In this document: positions 48,280-59,501 of the stretch, in pieces | How the letters are laid out: the number at the start of each line of letters is the position of its first letter | How positions within the stretch are numbered: position 1 is the first letter of the stretch | Origin: Parasitella parasitica | Lineage: Eukaryota; Mucoromycota; Mucoromycetes; Mucorales; Mucoraceae | Direction: 5' to 3' | DNA length: 64,000 bases | Assembly: GCA_025201805.1 (NCBI GenBank) | Contig: MU619256.1 | Coordinates: forward strand, 118,343-182,342 | Made by a program: the position numbers and the translations under genes | The notes under the pieces: model-generated | What the model saw: the letters and a program-made list of their open reading frames with translations, nothing else | The model's database searches: none | What the model was told of the DNA's origin: nothing

Positions 48280-50023
48280 TTGATTTATGGATGTTGCAAA
48301 CAAGATGAAGAGGGGAGGGGTCTTTAAAAACGAGTAAATATAGAGGGCTTCAACAATAGCAAACTTATAGTCACAAAGCTTCTAATCTTGTTGGGATACA
48401 ACCAATCATCAGCACGACCAAGAACATCATATTAAGATCAAAATTGACAAACCGGGCCTATCGGACAACATCCAAATGGTATTTTGACTGTAACAGCTGT
48501 ATATGGCATCAAAGTGAGCATGCAGTGAATTGCAGCATCGGGGATATCCGTTCAATAGAAATACATAGCATGGTTGATATGCGCGGAACATCGGCTCGGT
48601 TAAATTGAATTGATAGCTTGGACAAACGACTTGACAGTAATTTTATCTCGTTTTTCTTTTTCCTCATACTGATGGATGCCTTGCAGAATTATCTGAAATT
48701 GATATTCTGACGCTTACCCCCTGAATTTATTTTGACAGCTCTACCATCATTGCCATCATTATAGTAATTACATCTCGGAGTAGTTTTCTGTTGAAATTAA
48801 TATAGGCCGAGAGCAAAGCAATATTGAGTATATGCCCATCTAAAAAGTCGTTGTCATGACCATCAAATGCTTTCATAAACAGCTCGAATATCGCAAGTGT
48901 TTAAAACATAATGGGCTTGTATCTATAGAGATAATAAACATGTAGCTTATATAGCTTCAAACATCCAATCACATATGATTTTTTTGCTATTCAAGGCAGC
49001 TAGGCATAAACCCCAAGGAAGAGGATCTCACCCGTACTGCATGATGCTTAAAGCCATTTTATGAAATATTCTCTATTTACGCGAGCCTGGTCAGCCGAAT
49101 CAGCAAGGGAACAAATTTCAATTAAAGCCCAATCAACTTGCTCAGAGCCTGGGAGAGGGCAACGTCAGGCTAAAATGTTCCCTGAGTATAGAAAACGATG
49201 ATAGGCCCTCTGAAATTACAAACTTTTGTAGCGTTGCTGAAGTATCAAGACAGGAAATGCTCCAATTCGACAATACACATAGTAGGAATATTCTGTTAAT
49301 AGATTTGAAAATCATGCATTTTGGGCATTAATACCGCAATCTCATCAGCAAATTTGAATGAAGCCATTTTAAAAGCAAAACATATGTTGCTCAGGAAGAA
49401 ATACATGATATCGTACGGCCGATGAACAATGCCCCAGCAAGCTAACCCACACCAAGTTCATCAGTATGAAGCCTAGACAATATTTCTATAGCCGCATGCA
49501 TGTCAATATCTCAACTTATCATTTTGTATGATGCCACTACAATATTACTACCAAAATTATTCCTAGATCGATGAAATTTTCAAGTTAAAAGATCAAATAC
49601 AATACAAGTGAGCAATATAAAAAGCAACTTTATGGCTAGACTATAATGCCTTTTAGCGGTTCCTCATTTCCACAGGAATTTATAGGTGGCCTGTAAAGAC
49701 AGCCCTTACAAACATTGGGGAACCGCTCATGAAACGTTTGATATACTAAAGGCGCTGGGGGGGGGGCACTCACCGCTCAACAGGCATTAATGCCATAGAT
49801 TCCCATCTCACTTTATGTCTGAAAGAAGATCCCAGTTTCAGAATTATGCTTGAAAAAAGCCATTTGTCTCGATTTATATATTTCCAATTCGCTGCAAAAG
49901 AAAGGATCAACGTGTTTGATAGAACCTCACTAACTCGCTATATACCAAAAAGATGTATAAAAAGTATGTGTATTAAACGGTCAAAACGTTTTATGGCTCA
50001 ACAACGAATAGCAATATTACTGA
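48280..50023. other. Intergenic between NFS1 and the C2H2 gene
   Basis: About 1.7 kb with no supported gene. A G9 run lies at 49758-49767. NFS1's promoter must lie near 48280-48500, but no clear element is evident. Other open frames are short. Confidence 0.5.
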
Positions 50024-52046
50024 CTAACAACAATTTTTATTACACTCAAACGGGAAACACTGTATGTGTTGTTCTTGTTCACAAACTTCCACTATTTTTG
50101 CACTGTTATAGAAATTATATGGCGCTGCAAACTGCTGCTGTTGTGTTTGTATTTGTTGTTGTTGTTGCTGTAGTACTGCGGTATTTATCATCATTGGCGT
50201 AAAATCTAAGGGCGTTTGTTGACACACCTCAGTTCCGCTACAGACTTGTTGCTGATGATAGTATCTCGGCGGCTTCAAAGATCGATTGTACGGATGCTGT
50301 CTTGGAATATTAGCATCTTCCTCTCTTGTGTGGCTAATAGCTGCAGCCGATGCCACCGCAGCGTTGGTCGATCTAGACGTGCTGAAAATAGCAACAGCGG
50401 CAGCGACAGCAGCAGCAGATTCATGGGATTTGGCGTGCTTTCGAAGTGATCTTGAGTGAAAATACGCTTTGCCGCAGTTTTCAAACGTGCATTCATATGG
50501 TCTGACGCTTGAATGTGTCTTGATATGTGTATTTAAAGAATCAGGTCTTGAGAATTTTTTATCGCAGCCTTCAACTTGGCATTCAAAGGGCCGTTCACCA
50601 GTATGAGTTCTCATATGGTTCTGCATTTTATGGCGTTTTAAGAAAGGCTTGTACTCTCTAGGACAGGATACCCATTCACAGATGTAAGCAGGCTACAAAA
50701 AAACCAGGGGAGACGGGAGGGAAGGAGAGGTTTATGATTTAATTGGGAGACTAATGTTATCTACAAATGTACAAATACCTTGCCACTGCCAATATGGTCA
50801 TCCTTGATGTGGACAATCAGCTGGTCCAGCGTTGTTGCTGACGTGGCACAGCCCTTCCATCGACAGGAATGGGGTTCAGCATGGTCAGACTCTTCAGCTA
50901 TTTGAGCAATAGTCTGAACAGAAGTGGGTCCGTTATCGGATGAGACGGCGGTGGCTCCTATTAGATATTTCAGTATGTGCGACCAAACTAAGAGGAAACC
51001 ATGTTTACCCAAAAATTTAGAGTTTAATTGTTTCTCTCGTTCGAGCTGAACTACACGCTGAATAAGCTCTTCTCTTGACAGATGGCAAAAGGAGGCGCGG
51101 GGCTCGGTTTGCTGCCCTTTTCTGGATTTTGATTGAGCCAAGAAAGAATTCATGGATTGCCTTCTTGCCTCCTTGTCTGTTGGGTCACACCATGCATCTG
51201 TACCAGGAAATGATGATACAGTGTTACGGCGATTATTAGTAGATTTGCGCACTGATGGCCAACATAAACCTTGTTGTGTCTCTTGCTTCTCGTGATGATC
51301 AATGTTATCAGCACCTTCTGCTTTCAGATGTGGAGAATTAGAGTATAACAGCGCCATCTAAGAATAGATTTCTTTAGTGTTATTACGCTGGTGCCAGTAG
51401 TCTCCGTGTAGACCTGTACTACCTTTTGCTCTGTGTCTGATGAGCATGAAACAGAGCAAGATTCATCATTTTCTTCGGAACTAATTGATGGGGGATAGCC
51501 TGATTCAACGGTTGACATTAGGTCGTTGAAGGTGTCCATAGTGGATGTCTCAACCATGGAGGGGTCTTGATATTGAGGCCAGTGTTGAGCCAATGCAGTA
51601 GTAGCTTGCAATGTTATTTGATTACCAAGTGAAGCATTAGTGGTCATAGCCTGTCCCACTATTTCCGGTGGTATGCTAATACTGTAAGTCGGATGAATAT
51701 CAGGTGTGCGTATATCCATTGATGAACAAACGGACGCTTCAGATAAGGATATGCCATCTCCGTATGCGATTTGCTGGCGGTTAATAGTATAAGCTTGGCT
51801 CATACAATCTAGGCAGCAAGCTTTAATGTTCATGTATACATTTTGCTCTCATGTTTTAACGTATATATTTATACCTATTTCTGCGTTGTTTTCATAATTG
51901 AACAATATTTTTGTGTTATATGTCGCATGATTATGATGCTGCTCGGCCTGAAATGTATCAAGTTGGTTACTGGTAGAGATATTTGACATTTTGTATTCAA
52001 AAGCAGTAGAAAACTGCTGTTCATCAATATTTTCAATAGGATTCAT
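50024..52046 (-). CDS. C2H2 zinc-finger transcription factor (four fingers)
   Basis: Five exons, complement(join(50024..50692,50779..50957,51009..51357,51423..51820,51875..52046)), give 588 residues. Four fingers lie in the C-terminal half: CRWKGC...HIKDDH, CEWVSC...HMRTH, CQVEGCDKKFSRPDSLNTH and CTFENCGKAYFHSRSLRKH. The C-x4-C spacing and the HTGERPFEC linker recall the GLI/ZIC and Zap1-like groups, so it is presumably a DNA-binding regulator; its targets are unknown. Upstream are Ser/Thr-rich, acidic segments that may activate, and a SREELIQRVVQLEREKQLN helix. The tail is rich in Ala and Gln (a CAA/CAG run). The 51-nt intron 50958-51008 is in frame and stop-free, so retention would add 17 residues. 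Start chosen at the first ATG in frame. Confidence 0.8.
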
Positions 52047-53424
52047 TTCGCGTTTCAATGAGTTTTTATTCTCGGCAAGTCGATGCTTATGTATGTAACT
52101 AACGTTATTTTTTTTTTTTTTTACCAGCCCAAATGAGATTTTATGTAGTAAAAATTTCAATTCTAGACTTTACATGATTATTTTTTTCCACTATAAATAT
52201 GTATAGATCAACAATTTAGATTTTCTGTATAAATCTATAATTTGATGGATACTGTTAATAAACAAATGCTTCAACATGTCAATGAGAAATATGTGTACCT
52301 TCTTCCAATGTGTATTTCTATAAAAGGTAATAATATAGTCAAATTATGCGAAGAAGAAAGAAAAAGACATGGCGAGAAGAAGGAGAATGGGGACATATAT
52401 ATAATGCTTTCGTTGGGACCGCTTTTTCATTCCATCATGCGTGTATAACAGAGCACAACAACTTGGTGGAGACAGCTTAATAGCGTATACATGTATTGTA
52501 ATATCAAAACATGCTGTGATACAATGTAAGAGTTTTTGTGTAAGCAGGTCTGTTTTTGTCCTTATTTACGCCCTTATAAATCCTCTTTTTTTTTTTATTC
52601 AAACTAGATGTTCCGCCCGATTCAACAACTCTTAATGGTTGACAACAAACAATAAAATAAAGTGAACGGAATCTATTTTCAACGTAAATCATATAAACAG
52701 ACGCTCATTTTCACATGCTTGTCGGCTCGCGGAAATTATGTGTACTTTGATCCGAATCCATTGATGTGCTTCGAGAAAACATCTTGTATATGAGAAAGAT
52801 CAAATTACTATGGCAACAGTTGTTTTTTCGCCCACTGCTCAACCAGGGCTCGTGCGTTTCATCATTCTGGAATCATCTAGTGATTGTTTACATTAATATC
52901 AATGAAATATTGGACCTGTATTCTCCCGACCATTCCAAATTGGTCTTTACGGGGGCGCTGACTACCTTTTTTTCCAGCAAATCCCTTAAATTATAAATTT
53001 ATTATGTCAAAAAGCTTCTCGTGTGATAATGGATTTTTCGGGTTTTCTTATTTGAACAATACCGACAAGTTATTTATCACTCGTAAAGGATAAGAGCCGA
53101 TTCAAGTGACGATATCAGGTACTAAACAGTAGAATGTTTCAAGTGTATCTATATATAATAGATGAGATCTAGAACTATGCAAGCATTGATAAATTTGTCG
53201 TCATGACGCGTTCAGCTTGGGGACTTTTCGTGCTGCTAGTTGTATGATTCCACTCATAAATATGTCTTATATAGAACTGCACATTTGAACTTGAAGAAAA
53301 GTGTTTTTTTTTGTACAGAGCATCGGAAAAAAGAGAGCTAGAATGCAAATGGTTTTCAAATTACATTTTGTTGTTTTTACTAGTTGGTTATTGAAAGATA
53401 TTTTGTGGTAATAATGTGTCAAGT
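52047..53424. other. Intergenic, AT-rich
   Basis: About 1.4 kb without a supported gene. It holds the promoter of the C2H2 gene and the ATP3 3' flank. T-rich runs lie at 52109-52123 and 52587-52597. Confidence 0.5.
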
Positions 53425-54489
53425 TTAAAGAGCAGAGGCACCAGTGATAATATCAATCAATTCATTGGTGATGACAGCTTGACGACCACGGTTAAAGGTC
53501 ATGGTCAATTTCTGAATCATTTCACCGGCATTCTTGGTGGCGTTCTCCATAGCAGCACGCTTGGCACACATCTCAGCGGCGTGGCCTTCAACCATAGCCC
53601 AGTAGAGACTATTAGCAAAAGTGAATTCTTGGAGATTAGCAAGAACATCGTCTTCAATCTCGTAAACAGCAAAGTTGGGAGAAGCTTTAAATGTAGCTTC
53701 AGAGTAAATGGGGAGAGTGTCAGCTTCATAAGATACGACAGAGATGAACTTGTTGTAAACAATGTTGGCAGTGTCAAATTCGAGCTCGGAAGACTTGATA
53801 ATGTCGACGATGGAAGCAGCCTCTTCAAAAGTGGGAACATCCTTACCGATTTGATTGAACGTAACAGCAAGTTGCTTACGGACAGCACGGCTCAATTGAG
53901 CTTTGGGCTTATCACCGAGGACGACAATATCAGAAGTAGGGTGTTCGGCGACAGCTCGACGGGTTGCCTTGGAAACACTGGAATGAATACCACCACAGAG
54001 ACCACGATCAGATGAAGAAGCAACAAAAAGAATCTTGCCATCATCAGCAGCCTTGGTTTCGGCATTATCAAATAGAGCTATGTTCAAGAAAATCAGTAAG
54101 TAAAAGCAAATAAATTAATGCCGAATTATTGAATGATATATACACTTGGAAGCTTGACCAAAAATGCGAGCAGCGTCCATGCCACGTTGGGCTTTGCTGA
54201 CCTTGGTAGAAGCAATCATCTTCATGGACTTGGTAATTTTTTCAATGTTTTGTACAGACTTCAAACGCTGTTGAACTGATTACGGCATTAATGACATGTC
54301 ACATTCTATCCACAGTATACAAATGATCTTACTTTCTTTCAGGGTTGCCATGTTACGAACTTGAGCACTAACATATTAAATGTTGATACGGCTTGTTTGT
54401 CAATATGCTGATTTTTTTTCTCTCTGTTTTTCTTACCTCATAGGTGCCTTGCAGGTACGAACAGCATTACGAGATACAGCGTTCAACAT
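53425..54489 (-). CDS. ATP3: Mitochondrial F1Fo-ATP synthase gamma subunit
   Basis: Four exons, complement(join(53425..54077,54146..54275,54333..54367,54437..54489)) by splice consensus, cover ~290 residues. Gamma is the rotating central stalk of F1. Markers: RNMATLKEIQQRLKSVQNIE across three exons, KITKSMKMIASTKVSKAQRG, VASSSDRGLCGGIHSSVSKA, and the C-terminal helix KLTMTFNRGRQAVITNELID followed by IITGA. Exon 2 has only 35 nt. The junction between exons 3 and 4 does not close: GQAS-AA then CT CTA leaves the total one base over a multiple of three, and reading it literally gives an early stop, although both sides clearly belong to the gene. See the finding. The ATG at 54487-54489 gives a presequence (MLNAVSRNAVRTCKAPMR). 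Confidence 0.92.
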
Positions 54490-54817
54490 GATTATAGAAT
54501 TGTCAAAAAAGAGGAAGAAAGGGGTGGATATTAGTTTGTAGTATTGTTTTTTTCCCTCGCCAAACGAAAAAAAAAAAAAAAAAAAAAATGTTTTGACGGG
54601 GTTCCCGTCTCTGTGAATGGAAGCAAGAGGAGCTCGCCCAGCAGGATAGGCCCCATCCACTCCGAAATGGATCAAGACTTGCCCTGACCGTATGTAGAGC
54701 CTAGGGTTGACCGTGGTTCCGTTGATGTCATTCCAATACCATTAAAACTCCATTCCTTCAACAGATTCATGCTACACAGTTGTTATTGTTGCATTTTCTA
54801 CAGTTTAAAAACCATAA
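54490..54817. promoter_or_regulatory. Shared divergent promoter of ATP3 and COX20
   Basis: Only 328 bp separate the ATG codons of two divergent mitochondrial energy genes. A 22-nt A run (54567-54588) lies inside, about 80 nt from the ATP3 start. No TATA box is obvious. Confidence 0.65.
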
Positions 54818-55357
54818 ATGTCCACTTCATCATCATCAGACCAAGAATCACCTAAATTTGTTGATGCATTAAAGGTGAAAAACAAAGATCATTTTGTATA
54901 GCGTATAGCGAGTTTGTTTTATTCATGCCCCCTGTATATCAGACTGTCAAACTCGAAGACTTTAAAGATGTCAACCGAATCCCCTGTGCCCGTAATGCCT
55001 TGCTGTACGGTATAGGTTAGTATATTTTAACACAATAGCATAAACGCATGTGCTGAATGTGGGTGAATAGTTGCTGGTGTTACTGTTGGAGCTGTTCGCT
55101 TCGCTACTAAGCGCTTGATTCCAACATCTGCAAACTGGGCTGTGGGTACATTCTGTGGCGTATCCATTGCCTCTTTCGAAGGATGTCAAAAAGAAAGAAA
55201 ACAAAAGATTGAAAAGATGAGGTTGATTGTCAAAGCAACAGATTCAAAGCCTAGGCCCGATGAAAAGATGATTGTTACTGAAAGAGGTAAAAACGGTGCT
55301 TTCAATGTCGTTATTGAGACCCCTCCTATTATACCAGAGGGTCAAGATAAAAACTAA
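54818..55357 (+). CDS. COX20: Cytochrome c oxidase assembly protein COX20
   Basis: Three exons, join(54818..54874,54943..55015,55071..55357), give 138 residues. Cox20 is a two-span inner-membrane chaperone for Cox2 during complex IV assembly. The family core is clear: RIPCARNALLYGIVAGVTVG, AVRFATKRLIPTSANWAVGT, then FCGVSIASFEGCQKERKQK. Two short hydrophobic segments flank the basic RFATKRL loop. The C-terminal tail (~45 residues) is hydrophilic and longer than in animals, closer to fungal members. Both introns are GT-AG. It is arranged head-to-head with ATP3. Confidence 0.9.
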
Positions 55358-55600
55358 AATTTGGTGTAAATAATAATGTTGATAATAAATAAAAAAGTGT
55401 AGTCTCGATGGATAAATGAGTTAAAAGAACCAAATTGAGAATGCTTGCATGTTGCTGTAGTATAATAGGATGCAATATCTTTTCAGGTGAGTGTGCACAA
55501 GAACAGGATTTTGTTTATTTAATTATGGTATGCTAAAAAGAAAGAAGGAAAAAGGCAAAGGATGCTGTGTGTGTATTGGATTATAGGCGTATGAGCACGA

Positions 55601-56818
55601 TTAATCAACTTTAGCTTTTTGGTTTATGCCCAGGTAAAGGAGTGGGGTCTTCATCTCATCTTGAGCCTTTTCTTTGATCGCATCAGCATAAGCTTTAATT
55701 TGAGAATTCATGTTTTCTAAGAGGGGCAATACTTGCTGCTGAAGTTGCATGGCGACGCCTTTGACTTTGGCAGTGTAGCTGATGTCAGTGCGGGCTAATT
55801 CAGTTTTGATGTAGGTCAATTGGTGTTTGACTTTATCAATTGCCGTTGCTAATTGTTGCTTTAGCCAGGCTGGGACTTGAGGAGACTTGACGTAGTGGAC
55901 TAAATCAACTATTTGACTTTGAACGGACTGAGTGACCTGGGTGAACAAAGCGTGTACTTGATCGGCGCAAAAAGTAATAGAAGCAGGTAGACGTTTCTGA
56001 GCAGCTTCAGAATAAACTTTGACAGATTGAGTCATTGTATCTTGAATAAACTTGAGGTTATTCTGCAATTTTTGAATCGTTGCAAGTTGAGATAGGTCTT
56101 GACGAGACTTGGGGATCCCGGATGTAGACCGACTGACCTGATCAGATACTTTTACTGTTAAACGACGGGAAGCTTCGTTCAATACACCGTATACTCTTTT
56201 CACTTGGTTGCCATTTTCTTTGTCTGTGTGTTGGGTGGCATTGCCATTCATTGTGCTGGTGCCATGTCCATTAGAAGATGAGGGTGTTGGTGGCAAATAC
56301 TTGTCCACGACACCTTCGATATTATCTACTGCAGTGCTGAGTGTCTTGTTTGCGTTTCGTACAACAACATGTGCAGGATGTGTGACAGTTTGGATGGTAT
56401 TGTCGATTTTAACTCTAACGCCATCAATGATCTGATAAGATGGCTGAGTTAATGTTTTGATAATTTCAGAACTAGGTTGGTTGATGATGGGCACTTTAGA
56501 CTGCAATGTATCGAGTGAACGACATCCAAATGCATCTGCCTTCTCGATCTGAGGCTGTAAGTAGGTTTCATAATAGGACTGAAGGTATTTTGGCTGGTTC
56601 TTGGCAGCATATTGAGCCACTGTGGAAAATGTAGAGTTTGCAGTTGACAGGGCAAATCTACCGATTGAGGTTTTGTTGGCTATCTCTTGTGCTGTTACAA
56701 CAGTGTCTTTTACCAGTGGGATGGAGGCGACACGGTCAACAAAGTCTTGACCTCCTTTTTTGATTAAATTGCTATTGACGTCTTCAGATGAATTAACGTA
56801 ACCATCTTGGCCTAACAT
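55601..56818 (-). CDS. Perilipin-like lipid-droplet protein
   Basis: An intronless frame of 405 residues. The N-terminal part reads FVDRVASIPLVKDTVVTAQE, then ALSTANSTFSTVAQYAAK, then YLQPQIEKADAFGCRSLDTL, which is the perilipin (PAT) domain as in animal PLINs and the fungal protein MPL1. Next come amphipathic repeats (RVKIDNTIQTVTHPAHVVVR), a Ser/Gly-rich linker at ~205-225, and C-terminal helices typical of a helical bundle. Such proteins coat lipid droplets and limit lipolysis. I chose the ATG at 56816-56818; upstream in-frame codons to 56902 have no ATG. The sequence lies downstream (minus strand) of a promoter with repeated TGACTC motifs. Confidence 0.8.
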   Translation of the reverse strand: MLGQDGYVNSSEDVNSNLIKKGGQDFVDRVASIPLVKDTVVTAQEIANKTSIGRFALSTANSTFSTVAQYAAKNQPKYLQSYYETYLQPQIEKADAFGCRSLDTLQSKVPIINQPSSEIIKTLTQPSYQIIDGVRVKIDNTIQTVTHPAHVVVRNANKTLSTAVDNIEGVVDKYLPPTPSSSNGHGTSTMNGNATQHTDKENGNQVKRVYGVLNEASRRLTVKVSDQVSRSTSGIPKSRQDLSQLATIQKLQNNLKFIQDTMTQSVKVYSEAAQKRLPASITFCADQVHALFTQVTQSVQSQIVDLVHYVKSPQVPAWLKQQLATAIDKVKHQLTYIKTELARTDISYTAKVKGVAMQLQQQVLPLLENMNSQIKAYADAIKEKAQDEMKTPLLYLGINQKAKVD

Positions 56819-57037
56819 GTTAATGCTGTTAATAGTGTTACTTGGATGTAAACGAGAAAGAAGAGAAGAGAAAAAGGTTGAAATTGATTTACATAAAAAC
56901 ACGTTTCTATCAATTTATCTCTCTCCATTACTTGCCATTTTCTGTGAGTTGATGTCGTAAGATTCTGCCCATATTAAACCCAAGTTTGTATCAGAAGGAA
57001 GAGAAGAAAGAGAAGAAAGAGGAAAAAGAGAAATACA

Positions 57038-57072
57038 GAGTCAAAGAGTCAAGGGTCAAGAGTTAAGAGTCA
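57038..57072 (-). promoter_or_regulatory. Repeated TGACTC motifs upstream of the perilipin gene
   Basis: On the minus strand TGACTC occurs at 57038-57043, 57046-57051 and 57067-57072, with a TGACCC at 57053-57058 and related TTAACTC copies between and after. TGACTC is the half-palindromic core bound by Gcn4/AP-1-type bZIP factors. The array lies 220-254 bp upstream of the perilipin start. Factor binding is inferred only from the motif. Confidence 0.5.
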
Positions 57073-58331
57073 AGAGTTAAGAAGTGGATAGCGTGAGAAT
57101 GAAGCAGTACGTTCCGTCATAGCATGAAAAGACAATTTGAATGAAAGCGATGAGGGGGCGTAAACTTGTTTGTTGCAATGATTGATATGTATGATCTATT
57201 GGGGTTTTAAGTTTTAAATCAGTTATATTTAGACAAACAAGCCATGTGAAAAATATTTCCAAGCTGTTTTGTCCAGGTTTATCGATGGACATTTGTTAAG
57301 AAGCTGGTTCATTACCTGCAGCTCGTGAATACCATGATTTTCACATGAAGCTGGCCAGTGCTTGTATATGAAACTCTAATTTTCTTGTTTACTTGAGTTT
57401 GGTGTAAAGATAAGCCTTTTTTTTTTCTCTTTTTATGAAAATAACGTAGACAGATAAGGTGCATGTGTCATGTCTAACAAAAGATTTGAGAAGCACAAAA
57501 TGACCCTATAACACGTCTTATTATGATTTGCTTTATGATAGACGATCAAGCAGTAGTTCTTTACATCACCGTACACATCTCTTATCCATGCTTCCGCTGC
57601 ATAACAATATCTACATATGGATATTCCATTATGGAGCGCATCGTTGATAAACCTCCAGGTTATCTAGCAATTTTATCTACTTCTAGACCTTTCATTTCGA
57701 TTTATAGTGCGTTATCAAAGTTGTGCAATCAGCGCTCCTTGCGACTCCTCCCGGTCAAACGTACCACAATGGGTTAATATGGAACTCTTTTTCTTTTAAT
57801 TCTCACACATCAATCACAAAAAGCTTAATAGTTTATAGTGTATGGGCCAAAATCAGGATAGGAAAAAGTACGGCAAACAACTGTATATGGAAAAACCTTT
57901 AAACATGTTTTCATTTCCCAAGGAAAATGGGCCGAAAATTCATTTCCAATTCATTCTTTTTTGGAGAAAGACATACAGAATGACGTTATAAATTATTTGT
58001 TAGTTGTACTGATCATAAGAATCAAGATAAAACGTGTACCATATTGCCGTTTATTTAGTCATCAACAAAGGCCAAAACAGACATGTGTTCTTCATAATTG
58101 ATCATGCAGACTTCTGTAACTTGGCGGTATTATTTCTTATTGCACACTGCCGATAAAGCTTTAATGAATAATAATTTATTTATGCAAAAATCCAACGTGT
58201 GAGGCACCTTTCAAGTATTAAAATCCGTATAATTGACGAATTTGTTGTCAAAAAATTGATCGTTACGCTTAACAATGACAGGCCAGGTTACAATATAATG
58301 CATTTAAAGCAATGATGCCAAGATCACAGAG

Positions 58332-58335
<4 letters not shown>

Positions 58336-58396
<61 letters not shown>
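58336..58396 (+). repeat. 61-nt poly(A) tract
   Basis: An uninterrupted A run in intergenic DNA. No retroelement body is recognisable immediately upstream and I see no target-site duplication, so it is not called a retroposon tail. Confidence 0.95.
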
Positions 58397-58399
<3 letters not shown>

Positions 58400-59092
58400 A
58401 TAATACCTTATCGCAGTTGCTATGAAAAGAAAATTTAGTCTTTGTTTGATTTTGATTTTGATTTTGCAATATATGCTCTTGTAAGGATTTTTGTATTTTG
58501 AGGCCTTGGTTTCCTTGCCAAGCGGACGGTCATCAATTTTGAAACCTATAGGCTGTTGGTGTTGACAATTTGATATAGTACCGATGCAATATCTAGTGTT
58601 TGTTACCAATTCATTATATGCTTTCATGGAGAATATAGGTGCTTAATCAAAAAGATGAAAGAGCCAAAAAAATTCACTACAGCACAAATCTAAAGGGAAA
58701 TGTGTTGCAGCCTGCTATCTTTTATATTTTAACCGTATCATTATAGCCTGTTTTATTAAAGCAATATATGATAATATGAATGTCTAGCAGCAGTATTGTA
58801 CTGCTTGCTATAGTCAGTTGGTCATTCCAACTTATCTATTAGATAATGGCCTAACGTTCATTAGTTTTAGATTCACTTGTTAGATCATCGTGTAACTTTG
58901 AATGGATGGCAATTATGCAACCTTAAAAAATTGGTAATCCATAGACATGCTTTTACAAGGCAAATTATTTACTTTTAAAATACAATATCGAGAAAAAAAA
59001 TGGATACATAACAAAAAAAAAAAAAGAGGTGCTAGACGTTGTTCTATCTAGAAACATAGTATGGACACTAATGATTTAATAAGACGGCGTGT

Positions 59093-59501
59093 TTAGCACG
59101 AACAGGTTTTTGTGCATTCACATCCTACGCCAGAGCCACGACCTGTAAATAAACATATAAATGCCCGCATTCACAGACTCACACACACTGTTACATTATT
59201 AGTACTTACAGCTACAAGCAGAATGGTGGGAAAAGAAAATGCGAGAACTGTCACCATAAACTGGTGATCCCGAAGTCTGAGCATCTTCCCTAGGGGATGT
59301 TCGAATCATAAAGCCACCAGGAGTATAGTAGGTAGGCGAGATGCCGGATTCAGTGAAGTTTAAACTATTTCGACGGATCGGTTGACCATGGCTATCGGTA
59401 ACAGTGGAGCTCAGCGTAGTGTGTCCATTAGGTGTGGTGGTTGCAAGGATGCGTGTAGTTTTGGTAGTGGGGATATCTACAGCAGAAGTTTGATTGTTCA
59501 T
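59093..59501 (-). CDS. Small protein with a metallothionein-like cysteine tail
   Basis: Two exons, complement(join(59093..59142,59210..59501)), give 113 residues. I recognise no named family. The first ~90 residues are Thr/Ser-rich and free of cysteine, with TTTPNGHTTLSSTVTDSHGQ and YYTPGGFMIRTSP. The last ~22 residues hold all the cysteines: HHSA then CSCRGSGVGCECTKTCSC. That is three CxC pairs plus two adjacent histidines, as in Cu(I)-binding metallothioneins. The intron splits the first CxC motif, so the second exon encodes most of the tail. No signal peptide or membrane span is present. The splice (GTAAGT...TTTACAG) is strong, and the frame closes exactly. A metal role is inferred from the cysteine pattern alone. 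Confidence 0.65.

Larger units (their letters stand above)
56819..59092. other. Intergenic, about 2.3 kb
   Basis: It holds the perilipin promoter (GA-rich tract 56985-57075), an AT-rich middle, a 61-nt poly(A) tract and no supported gene. Several open frames of 60-84 codons lack features. A TTTTGATTTTGATTTTG repeat lies near 58446-58462. Confidence 0.5.

Noticed and set aside
56819-56902. Longer N terminus for the perilipin-like protein
   Set aside because: The upstream in-frame codons contain no ATG, and a possible ATGGCAA|GTAATG exon further up does not join in phase.
58336-58396. Poly(A) run as the tail of a LINE or processed pseudogene
   Set aside because: No coding remnant upstream of the tract on the plus strand and no target-site duplication that I can see.
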